From: Nematostella vectensis
Lineage: Eukaryota; Cnidaria; Anthozoa; Actiniaria; Edwardsiidae
DNA: 64,000 nt
Direction: 5' to 3'
NCBI RefSeq assembly: GCF_932526225.1
Contig: NC_064034.1
Span: forward strand, 14,766,887 to 14,830,886
Position numbers and translations under genes: made by a program. Below the pieces are notes generated by a model that saw only the letters and a program-made list of their open reading frames with translations, was not told the DNA's origin and did not search any database. Below, one piece after another: positions 42,261-51,290 of this stretch (the stretch's first letter is position 1; each line of letters opens with the position of its first letter).

Positions 42261-42927
42261 TTGTGATGCAACTATTTGGTTGCTGAAGAAGTGGCAAGCT
42301 TTCATAAACGTTCATAAACGTCTGCTCTGGGATGGCAGACTCGCCACTGTGCGTTTGCGTGCAAACCACTGGTGAGTCCGCGACTGCTACCTCGTGTTGA
42401 CACCGCGTGTCAGCGCTTGCCGTTCCGGCGGTGTTCACATGACGTGCTACGTGTAACGCCCCGACGGCTAAAGCCATCAAACAACCGCAGCGTAGAGACA
42501 GGCTTCTGCACAATGTGCGGAGCTCGTTGTTGATGATGTAGTCGGACACTATGTCAGTGTGAAGATCGACCACACTGTCTAGCGGCAGCGCCATGCCTAC
42601 TAGCTTGGTCGTAAGCTTCAGAAAGTTGTCTGCCAGGGCGTCTGTAGTCCGGCTGGCTAGAGCGGTCTCGTATCGCTTCTCGTACTTCCTCACCTCCTCG
42701 GCGCTCATGCGTTTGACGTCGTCGTGAGTCAGGGCCTTGTCAACCATTTCTCTCGACTTCCCCGAGGCTACGAGAATCGCGAGTTTCTCCCTCGCGTCTG
42801 CTACCTCAGTTTGCTCACCTCCGGTTGCCGTTCCGGCAGGATGCGTCGAGCAGCCCAACGACTCGACGGCCGGGAGGCAAGCGGCGCCCCCCTCAAGAAG
42901 ACTCTCAAAGTATTCGTTGCTCATCAT
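42235..42927 (-). CDS. conserved-looking helical protein
   Basis: ATG 42927 (MMSNEYFESLLEGGAA), 230 codons, uninterrupted. The central part is helical and charged: KRMSAEEVRKYEKRYETALA, then LKLTTKLVGMALPLDSVVDL and SDYIINNELRTLCRSLSLRC. It ends with a hydrophobic LMALAVGALHVA segment and a Ser-rich tail. It belongs to the block between ATPase and integrase, all transcribed leftwards. No assigned function. Confidence 0.6.
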   Translation of the reverse strand: MMSNEYFESLLEGGAACLPAVESLGCSTHPAGTATGGEQTEVADAREKLAILVASGKSREMVDKALTHDDVKRMSAEEVRKYEKRYETALASRTTDALADNFLKLTTKLVGMALPLDSVVDLHTDIVSDYIINNELRTLCRSLSLRCGCLMALAVGALHVARHVNTAGTASADTRCQHEVAVADSPVVCTQTHSGESAIPEQTFMNVYESLPLLQQPNSCITNGGTSRKY

Positions 42928-43011
42928 GCACCCCCCTGCCGTGGCTAAGGTGCAACACCTGTGATCAATGCGTTATGCCCTAGGGCATACGTGGGCGGTG
43001 GTTTACTGCGC

Positions 43012-43614
43012 CTACCGTTCAACTAGGGCGATGGTATAAGGGTGACGCAAGCAAACCTCTAACTTCGAGAACTTTTTCGTCTTGAGGGCCTTCATGTACT
43101 CTTTCATTTTCTCTTCTGAGAGCTCCGCGCCGTAGTCATGCAGGATAGCTTTCATGTCCGCCTTTCTCGGGGTATAGAAGTCCACCAAGACCGGGATGTT
43201 CTCACGGAACGGCTTCGTGATGCTGGTGAGCTGCTGCGTGATCACCCACACGCTAATACCCACGTGGCGCGCGCTGAACGCCAAGTTGACGAGCTGGTCA
43301 GAGCGCCTCTTTACGTCTTTCGAGGCCGCACAGTCGTCGAGTATGATTAGCGTATTAGTGCCTTCGAAAAGAGCGGAGACAAACCTCAGCAGTATGTCGA
43401 TCTGACCCGCCTCAGGTGTGATGACAAATAGACGATTGTCGCCCTCGCCGAAACCGTCGTATGTTTTGTTGTAGACAAAGGTAGGGCACATGAGTACGAT
43501 GTAGTCAAACTTGCCCCGGAAAGGGCCGCGCAGCCGGTCCACTATGAATCAGGTCTTCCCGCATGACGTCGGGCCCACGATGAGAGCGTTAAATGGGATG
43601 TTTTTCGGGTCCAT
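43012..43614 (-). pseudogene. ATP: A32/FtsK-type genome-packaging ATPase
   Basis: ATG 43614 (MDPKNIPFNALIVGPTSCGK) begins next to the P-loop; an in-frame TGA follows directly after it near 43549. It then shows VLMCPTFVYNKTYDGF, LIILDDCAASKDVKRR (Walker B) and ISVWVITQQLTSITKPFREN, all signatures of A32-like packaging ATPases of Polintons and large DNA viruses. The gene is 40 bases downstream of the capsid gene. It would pump DNA into capsids. Confidence 0.85.
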
Positions 43615-43654
43615 ACCGCGCTGCCGCAGCGCTTCGCGCACTTCGTGTCTGTGC

Positions 43655-44919
43655 TCAGTATTGTATGGACTCTAGCTGTCCGTTCATAAGGTTCATTTGG
43701 GCGTCGGCCACCACAAACACGTGACAGTTTTTGGTGCCCGTGCCGCTTGCCGTGCGTTTTATCTCGAGGTGCACACTGTCGCGGGTATTGACCAATCGGA
43801 GACCACCCCAATGGATAGCACTGTCGTCCGTCGTTCGAAGGTCGATCCACAGAGCAAACTTGTTATCGCCATAGAACGACTCGGGGCCGATTGCCGGGGC
43901 GGCAGGCGCTCCGCTGTGCCCCCCGGGGAGGGGTGGACGAACCGCCTTTTCGCCTCCCTCCAGAAATCCGTGGGGCGCAGCCCCTGGCTGGAGACCTTGT
44001 TTGGCATGCCGTCGATTGTAACGCGAACGCTCTTGATGTCGGGGTACACGAACTCCTCAGAGTCGCGAGCCCCTACCGTGTATGGCTCCACAAAGAGGAG
44101 CAACAGACTACTCATAGACCTTCGCGGCAGGTTGACACTCTCGTTGATTATGCTGTCCGTCCCTTTGCTAATCACGAAGGTCTTGTGAAGGTTCACTTGC
44201 TCGTAGAAGAACGTTGTGCCGTTTTGGTAGGCGGCGGCTGCAGACCGGGCGAGGTTGTCGTCCCTCAGGCTTTCGTATTCCAGCTCTAGATTTTTGACGC
44301 CATAGGATAATTTGGTAGCATCGCTTTCGACTACTACCTGGTCAACCGTTGCGAGCGTGATCTCGAAGAGCAGCACCTCGGAGAGCGCCCTTGGGTACAG
44401 TACGCCGTGGTCTGTTAGCAGAGAATGGTCTAGCGGGACGGTGTACTTCGCTCCGTGGGCGGCGTTTAGAGCGTTCTCCTTGGCGTTACTAGTCGCTTTA
44501 TCGCCAGCCTTTAAGCGAAGCTTGCGCATGTTTTCTGACTGTATGCCCTGCTCCAGGCGGTCCTCTCTCTCGACCTTGGACAGGTAAAGCTCCTCGTACG
44601 TCTTGAAGACGTCGTAGCGGTTGGTGTCCTGGAGCGTTTCTCCTGCAAACGTGATTTTCAGGCGGCTCACGAGGTTTCGGCCGACGTTGTTCACGACGGT
44701 ATTATTTGCTTGGCCTGAGATGGAGAGATCGAAACCGACCCTCAAGGAGCCATACACGAGCGTGACGCCTTCCGATAGCTTTGGCACCGCCACATATAGC
44801 GTCTCGCCTGGGGAGGCCGTCGACGGGTTGAGAGTGACCCGGTGAACAGTTCTCTCGGCTTTCAACCCCAGAGGAGTTCTGGGTGTTTGTTGGGGGTCAA
44901 GTTTATCGCTGACTGACAT
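43655..44919 (-). pseudogene. MCP: major capsid protein (double jelly roll)
   Basis: ATG 44919 (MSVSDKLDPQQTPRTPLG), about 420 codons. N-terminal domain: VYGSLRVGFDLSISGQANNT and NNVGRNLVSRLKITFAGETL. Middle: YTVPLDHSLLTDHGVLYPRA and LATVDQVVVESDATKLSYG. C-terminal domain: SLLLLFVEPYTVGARDSEEF, then frame breaks near 43950-43890, and a final segment with DLRTTDDSAIHWGG ending at 43655. The beta-rich pattern, length and position before the ATPase identify a DJR capsid protein of a lineage different from element 1. Confidence 0.8.
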
Positions 44920-45039
44920 CCCTATTACGTATATTATATATGATATACGTACATATACGTAAAGTACGAAGCCGCGTGGCTATGGTGCGGACTGTTAGAC
45001 ATGTCTAACATAGCATAGCACGAGTTATGCGCACGCATC
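44920..45039. promoter_or_regulatory. divergent promoter region with AT palindrome
   Basis: 120 bp between the leftward capsid gene and the rightward gene at 45040. It contains an imperfect palindrome TACGTATATTATATATGATA...CGTA. Probably drives both transcripts; inference from geometry. Confidence 0.45.
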
Positions 45040-46008
45040 ATGGGTGATGTTGACGTTGACATTGACGATACCTTGCCGGGTGCGTCCGCGGATCGCGGAG
45101 CGGGGGACGACGAGACGACGCCCCTTATCCCGTTTGACCCCGACGATGGGGAGTCGATCCCAATGACGAGCACGTCATCGCGTATGCATGCTGCGCATAG
45201 CATGGCTACGCGAAGCGCAACGCAAACGACTGATGAAACCTCGTTCACCACAGAGGGTGCAGCGACAAGACTCGGTCTCCAGTCCCGCAGGGAGGAATAC
45301 CCAGACCTTAACGAGAATCTGATACGGTTCCAGTCAGACCGGAGGGGGAAGACGCTAATACAGCTTCGCAACCTCGACAGAGGAGGTTGGACTAAACCAA
45401 GACAGCTGTTCAATGAGAACGGGGGCGTTCGACAGGACGTTGCAAAACTGAAAGGCTTCAAGCTGGCGATGGGGTCCGTGGCAGAGATAGACGCGGTCAT
45501 CCAGGAGAACACAGAACGAGTCCAAGAGCTGCAAGGGGTGGTAGCCACAGACAGGGAGACCATCGGCGACCCTAACACGTCAGACAGTCGCCGCCAAGAG
45601 GCCCGTTAGCGCAACGAGGAGAGGCTATCCGAGATTGACGTACTATAACGCGATATCCGAGAGCTCGAGAACCAAAAGCCGCTAAGAGAGCGCATCAAAG
45701 CCATCTTCAAAAAGTACGGCTTTACCGTCACCGCTATCGGGTTGGCCGTAGCGACGACGATCGCGGCCATTGTGACGTCGCTCGGCAAGTCGCTCTCCTC
45801 CGTGGCCAGAGAGGTCGGTAACGGTCGTAAGGCTATCGGGAAAAAGCTAGGCGAGCGTCTCCCTGGGCGAGTAGGCAGCATCGCGAACTTCGTGTTTAAG
45901 GCTGCAGGAGAAGCGGTGAAATTCCTTGGCGAAAATGCGTGGCTGCTCATTCTAGCCGTAGCCGCGTTCTTGGTTCGTCGAATTCAAAGCAATCATCGGA
46001 ACAAGTAA
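45040..46008 (+). pseudogene. conserved membrane virion-type protein
   Basis: ATG 45040 (MGDVDVDIDDTLPGASAD) runs in one frame to 46008 with stops near 45608 and 45647. It has an acidic head, a charged coiled-coil middle (IDAVIQENTERVQELQG) and a basic linker (PLRERIKAIFKKYGF). The hydrophobic C-terminus contains FTVTAIGLAVATTIAAIV and GENAWLLILAVAAFLVRR. A pair of membrane segments around a Lys/Gly-rich loop suggests a membrane-active or scaffold protein. It overlaps the convergent gene on the other strand by 16 bases. Confidence 0.65.
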
Positions 46009-47507
46009 TACGCCGCGGCCACCGCGAGTGCCGACAACCCCGCCTTGAGGGCGGTGTGGTCACCTTCTTCGCCTGGTCCTGGTGCGCTTGCCGCTCCGGC
46101 GGCAGTCACGCTATGCGCAGCATGCATACGTAAAGAGGGAGCAGGCGCTGCGCCCTCTGCGTGCACTTTCGCAGGGGCGGAAGCCTTGCTTCGCACCTCG
46201 CGGTCGATCCCCGGATCAGTCACGTGTTGCACCCTAGGATGCCCACCGGCCATGTTATGAGCACCGACTGGCTTTGTCTCGGTGTTGATCGCGTTTGCGT
46301 CGAGCGTCATGGTATCTGTGGCTTTCTGCAGCTGATTGTTGTAGCCCACAACGCTTTGCGTGTTTATCATCAGATCGCTGGGCATCAGCCACACTCCTGG
46401 TGCGACCGCAATACTAAGTCTCATCTTGGCCTCCTGCACGGCTAACTGGTACCGTTGCACGCTTTGAGCGATGTCGTTTTCTATGATCGCGTCTTCAAGC
46501 AGCTTCGTGAACTTCGCTTGGGCCTCCATGGCCGGCCCCGCGATAGAGGAACGGACGTTGACCTGCGTAGACGAACGCTCGACCGAGCGATCGAGTCTTC
46601 CTAGCCCTGCTTTTGTCAGCCCCTCACCTTTGGGAGGCGCAAACCAGCTATATTGCACGCCCCCGTGGTCGTCGTTGCGTATGTAAACCACCTGCTTCCC
46701 ACTATTGTACGTCCCACCTTCGTCGCTAAACAGATTGAGGTGGCTCGGGTACTCGTCCGCCGCCGTGTCGTAGCCACGGATCACGTGCACGTTGCGATAC
46801 CCCTCCCCCGGGTAGAACACAAACACATCGCCTAGCCCGTGGTTCCGCCCGCCATTCCATCGGAAGTCCCGCTTACGCGGCAAACCGAACTCTATACATA
46901 GACGCTCAAAAGCGGCCTTTTTGTAGGGGTTACCTTTTTGCGTGAAAGGGCTGTCGCCAGGCAGGGGGGCGCCGAGCTCGTAGAGTATCCTGCGCGTGGT
47001 AAAGTAGACGTGAAACCTTAGAAATCCCCTGATGACAGAGGGGAGCGTGGCGAAAGCGGGGTCGGTTAGGGACACCCCGCATCCGGCGGTTGCGCACCAG
47101 ACCGCAAAGTTGAGTTGCTATGGCCAGTACCCATAGGAAGGCTCCGATAGCCACCGGCGAGACTCCTTGGCGGACTTGTGCGTGACTACTGTCTCTTTGA
47201 ATATGTCTCGGACCCTAGTCGTGAATGATTTGTCCCCAGCCACGTGTATCTCTAACTGCGTGAGTAGTGGGGTGATTTCTGAGGCCGTGCTCTCCACGGG
47301 GGTCGCAGGCACGGCGTAGAGCAGCTTTTGCGCGAGGGTCAGAGACCTAGGGAAACCAGGTTTTGCGCGTTTGACTTGTTCGGCTATAGCGTGTTTGATA
47401 TGTTCGGCTATAGAGGCTCCCGCCGCAGTTGCCGCCTTCTTCGTCTCTTCCACCTCCCTTCGGGGAATCGCCTCCTCGTTCAGCATCCGCCAGCCTTCCC
47501 AATCCAT
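45993..47507 (-). pseudogene. large conserved protein, one in-frame stop
   Basis: ATG 47507 (MDWEGWRMLNEEAIPRREV). The frame is single through to 45993, with a TAG near 47119. Segments with a strongly conserved look: SVIRGFLRFHVYFTTRRILY, FRWNGGRNHGLGDVFVFYPG, SDEGGTYNSGKQVVYIRNDD, VNVRSSIAGPAMEAQAKFTK and APGVWLMPSDLMINTQSVVG. A C-terminal membrane anchor (LKAGLSALAVAAAYYLF) follows a Pro/Ala-rich linker. Function unknown; a minor capsid or entry-associated role would fit position and anchor but is speculative. Confidence 0.65.
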
Positions 47508-47537
47508 GCTCAGCCCTATTATACACGAAGGCGGGCT

Positions 47538-48225
47538 ATGTTCAACACAATGGTGGTCCTACATACTGTACTTACCAAAGGCGAACATACGCTCTTCTTC
47601 GAGCGGCCGATAAGGCGCCCACGCTTCGTGGCGCTCCGGCAGTGCTCGCTGTTTAACAGCTGGTATAACTTCGAACGGGAGCATCAGATAACGACTATAG
47701 CCTCCCTCCCGTCCATCGCTACTCTGCCAGCCGGGCACCACACGGCCGAATCCATCGTGGAAACGATCAACCGCGCTAAAAGCGAGATTCTGACCGCGAA
47801 GCTGGATCCCCTCTACGGGAAGATCGCGCTCATGTCCAATGGCGTTGCGTTCCTGAATGCCGAGCTTTGCGCACTATTTGGCCTAGAGGCTAAAGACGAT
47901 CAGTTTGGGGAGCGGGGCCTTGCACTGCCCTTAGGGGGGCCCACTTAAGGTGGCTTTGCCGAAAATAGAGGCCCTCTACATCTGCTGCGATATCGTAGAC
48001 CGCACGCAATGCCTCTCCTTAGGCGAGCATTCAAACGTTCTCGCTTGCCTAGAAACCCGCGGGAGGCTGCACGAGAAAGTCGTCTATGGACCCGACATCC
48101 CCGTTTGTGCCGCAGCATCTTCCTCTGAGTTTGTCTCGAGTATCCAAATATGAATCGGGGATGACCGCGGTAGACGGGTGGACTTTAAGGGCAAGCCTGT
48201 TCGCCTCGTATTAGAGCTAACCTAG
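47538..48225 (+). pseudogene. minor virion-type beta-rich protein
   Basis: ATG 47538 (or 47550) starts 30 bases from the divergent gene at 47507. First part: LTKGEHTLFFERPIRRPRFV, LFNSWYNFEREHQIT and LPAGHHTAESIVETINRAKS. After a frameshift near 47940: EALYICCDIVDRTQCL, SNVLACLETRGRLHEKVVYG and, past a stop near 48152, FKGKPVRLVLELT. The ordering (beta strands, PxGHYTxxSL helix, late HCDLID-like strand, F-x-G-x-P-V end) matches the plan of Polinton minor capsid (penton-like) proteins. Confidence 0.55.
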
Positions 48226-48241
48226 GTCCGACATAACAAGC

Positions 48242-48910
48242 ATGGCAAACAGCGACGTTAGCAGCGGTGCCATATACCCCTCGCTTCCCAGTGTTTGCCC
48301 CCCGAAGGGTACGCACGTGACGCCTGCCGTTCCGGCAAGCATTAGCGGCGACGTGCAAAGCTTCCGACTCCAGAAAATATGTGACACTCAGGCGGTTCTA
48401 GACAACGAGATAACGCATCATCGGCAGGTGCGGAAGAAGTATAAGCGCGCCTTTGCCGTTACCCATGCTGTGTCTGTGGCATCCGGCATCGCTGCAGGGG
48501 CGCTTTCCAGCGCCGGGGTGGGGGTCTCTTTGAGTGAGATAGGGGTTCTGATCGGCGGTCCGCTGACAGGGGTCGCTGTTCTGGTCGGTGTCGTGGGCGT
48601 AGGCGCAGGGGTAGTCTCTAGGGGTCTTACGGGCAAGGTGGCTAAACACGAAGACACGATGGTTTTAGCGGAGAGTAAGAAGAACTCGATCAGCAAGCTG
48701 GTCTCTAAGGCTCTGCAAGACGGGCATATCTCAGACGAAGAGTTTCGGCTAATACTTCGGGAACAAGAAAGATACTACGCGCTCAAGGCCGCTATCAGAG
48801 CTCGACACGGCCTCGCATCGCGTGAGAAAAAAAGCAGGAAAGGGCTCTCCCTGGAGACACGCGAAAAGATAAAAAAGAGGCTGCGAGAAATTCGCGAGGA
48901 GTTCGAGTAA
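48242..48910 (+). CDS. membrane protein with charged C-terminus
   Basis: ATG 48242 (MANSDVSSGAIYPSLPSV), 222 codons, uninterrupted, 17 bases after the previous gene. A polar head is followed by a long hydrophobic stretch with Gly/Ala/Val (AVSVASGIAAGALSSAGVGV, VLIGGPLTGVAVLVGVVGVG). A helical charged tail follows (LVSKALQDGHISDEEFRLIL) and a basic end. It resembles two-helix membrane proteins with cytoplasmic coiled tails. Family function unknown; intact in an otherwise broken element. Confidence 0.6.
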   Translation: MANSDVSSGAIYPSLPSVCPPKGTHVTPAVPASISGDVQSFRLQKICDTQAVLDNEITHHRQVRKKYKRAFAVTHAVSVASGIAAGALSSAGVGVSLSEIGVLIGGPLTGVAVLVGVVGVGAGVVSRGLTGKVAKHEDTMVLAESKKNSISKLVSKALQDGHISDEEFRLILREQERYYALKAAIRARHGLASREKKSRKGLSLETREKIKKRLREIREEFE

Positions 48911-49055
48911 AATCAGGTTTAAACCCCACGCCAGTGGCTTTGAATTTACGGCCGAAAAACGGTTATTCCGCGCTCCGTAGGTTGGCGGCCCAATCCACGT
49001 TCCTCGTTTTCACGGCCCTCAGGTCCTAGCACAAGGCGCTGGCGTCCCCGACATA

Positions 49056-49355
49056 GATTAATGATTGCTAACCATCGCTAATCACCCATCTACGCGGAGT
49101 GTGTTTTGCGTAGATTGACTTCTGCTAAGTATCCATCTACGCGTGGTCCCGACGTAGATTAATAACCAGCAATTATTAATCTACGCGAAACGCGTTTCGG
49201 TGTCACTGAAAGTCCCCAGCCTGGGATGGGGCTGGGGGGTCGGAGGGGGGATTCGCGCCTCCCAAGCCTAAGACGGGGCTGGGAGGCCCGGAGGGGCGAT
49301 TCGCGCCTCCCACTCGTTTCACGGAAAGTCCCCAGTCCCCCCCCCCCCCCCCCCC
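49056..49355 (-). repeat. Polinton 2 right TIR
   Basis: Inverted copy of the left TIR. The outer end has a C19-20 run just before the CGTTTC duplication and an extra ACTTTCC-containing segment absent from the left end. Confidence 0.9.
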
Positions 49356-49361
49356 CGTTTC

Positions 49362-49870
49362 TGGTAATATCGTATGCGAATTCGTTTCTACAAAATCGCA
49401 TGGACTATTTTAATTAGTTAGAATATTCATAGAATATTCATAGGGAATTTCCGTTCTATTTTGGTTCGAAACCACAGCTATCCCAATCAGCTTTGTAGAC
49501 TTGTTTTCACTATAGAAGTTAGTTTCTTTCTGTACTTTGTATTTTTAGTAATAGTATAGATTAATTAATTATTTTAGGATACTTTCTCTATATTTCTGGA
49601 CTATAATTTCATGGTTATGTTTATCAGTAAATTCCTTTTATTTACTAGTAGAAAACTAATTTACATCAGTTGTATTGAATACCAGTTATTTATTATACTA
49701 GACTAGCTATATTATTAATGATGTATATAAATCTATAACTATTAGCTTATTTTGTATTATCTTTGTGTAATTTATAGGAAGACTCTATTCTTGTTCTCGT
49801 TTATTGTACGCTAAGTGTATGTGCCAAAGTCAGTGATTTTAATAAATTTGCCTGGGGAACTGCATCATTA
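49362..49870 (+). repeat. continuation of the split LTR
   Basis: AT-rich sequence continuing from 35397 once Polinton 2 and one CGTTTC copy are removed. An AATAAA signal lies at about 49840, as expected for an LTR R region. The 3' LTR end could not be fixed. Confidence 0.4.
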
Positions 49871-50026
49871 TTGTTTGTGAATTCAAGATTAAATGGATCC
49901 TCAGTTGTGCTGTACCCTGCTAGCAGAGCTTTCTTCCTGTTTGTTTCTATAAGTTCACCTATCTTTACGTGTTATTGTTCATTTGTGTCTGCAGAAGAAA
50001 CCTTTGCAGACAGCCGCTTTCGAATC
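49871..50026. other. non-coding, short CTGCTAGCAGAG match
   Basis: Contains CCCTGCTAGCAGAG, also the tip of the hairpin at 34489-34573, suggesting a dispersed small element end. Otherwise featureless. Confidence 0.35.
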
Positions 50027-50360
50027 CTGTTTGCATACCAGTGTGATTCTGGTTCCTTATTCGCAGTTACTTTTCTGGGGGGTACTTACATGATACCTTT
50101 TAATTCGAGTTGAAACAGTATTTAGGCATAACAGTTTATTCAGAAAAAGTCCAACAGCATTTTCGTCGGGTAATTCTGGCTGCTTTACCAGTCTGTTTGC
50201 ATACCAGTGTGATTCTGGTTTCTTATTCGCAGTTACTTTTCTGGGGGGGTACTTAAATGATACCTTTTAATTCGAGTTGAAACAGTATTTAGGCATAACA
50301 GTTTATTCAGAACAAGTCCAACAGCATTTTCGTCGGGTAATTCTGACTGCTTTACCCTGC
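50027..50360. repeat. 166-bp tandem duplication
   Basis: Two copies starting CTGTTTGCATACCAGTGTG (50027 and 50193) with a few substitutions and a one-base G-run difference. Confidence 0.9.
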
Positions 50361-50920
50361 TAAACGGAGCTGTGAACATGAGACTCTATCTGCTACAAAA
50401 GGTCAAATTACGCAATGCGTGCAATCGCTTTCACAAATGAATCTAGCAAAAGAGAGGAAATCTACCTCTCATCTAATAAATGTATTTGTATCTTGGGCTT
50501 TCCTTCCAAACGCATTAATATATTTAGAGGAGAAATATTCACGCTTTACTTGACTACGTACGCGTGTAGAAGGAATTTGACCTTGCTAACAAAACCACAA
50601 TTTGACAGTTGGTGCTTGTTGTCAATTAAAACCTTGGCTACCAGATAAGGCTCTGACAAAACAAATAGATTAGTGCAGAGGCACGAATAGGGAACTGTTC
50701 CTTATTCAAGTTAGTTTTCGCAAATAAGGAATGGAATCTCTCAACTTCCGATTTCGTTTTACGACTTATCAGAATAAGGAATAGACTATGAAGAGGATTG
50801 TCAGTGTTTGCTCATCATTTCTCAATATAGGAAATAAAATTTCATAACACCCGATTTCGCTTTAACGACTCCTTTCGAAAGAGTTCTCGAAAAAGGAAAT
50901 GGTAACCCTAACCCTGCAAT
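50361..50920. other. non-coding stretch
   Basis: No supported gene; two degenerate GAATAAGGAAT-containing repeats around 50700-50790. Confidence 0.5.
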
Positions 50921-51290
50921 GCTCTCCATAAAGTTACCGTGCTCTCTGTGCCCTTCGTGAATTTACCACGCTCTCTGATGCTATCCGTAAATTTACCATT
51001 CTCTCTGATGCTCTCCGTAAAGTTACCACGCTCTCTTGGGGTTCTCAGTAAAATTACCATTCTCTCTGATGCTCTCCGTAAATTTACCATGCTCTCTGAT
51101 GCTATCCGTAAATTTACCATTCTCTCTGATGCTCTCCGTAAACTTACCACGCTCTCTGACGCTTCTCGTAAATTTACCATGCTCTCTGATTCTTCTCGTA
51201 AATTTACCATTCTCTCTAATGCTCTCCGTAAATTTACCACGCTCTCTGATGCTTCTCGTAAATTTACCATGCTCTCTGATGCTTCTCGTA
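50921..51290. repeat. 30-bp minisatellite
   Basis: About 12 copies of a unit like CTCTCTGATGCTCTCCGTAA plus ATTTACCAT, period 30 bp. Because 30 is a multiple of three, several frames stay open on both strands and produce long repetitive ORFs that are not genes. Confidence 0.92.

Larger units (their letters stand above)
35404..49355. mobile_element. Polinton-class element 2, distinct lineage
   Basis: A 13.95-kb element with ~280-300-bp TIRs and the 6-bp target duplication CGTTTC (35398-35403 and 49356-49361). It encodes a replicase (polymerase-helicase-HNH), a retroviral-type integrase, a double-jelly-roll capsid protein, an A32-type packaging ATPase and eight or so other proteins in both orientations. 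Coding GC content is far above the AT-rich flanks. Several genes carry stops or frameshifts. Gene order, integrase type and replicase differ from element 1. Confidence 0.9.

Noticed and set aside
17393-49355. Stop-codon reassignment as the reason for in-frame stops in the Polintons
   Set aside because: All three stop codons occur at such sites and frameshifts are common too; decay or assembly error explains them better.
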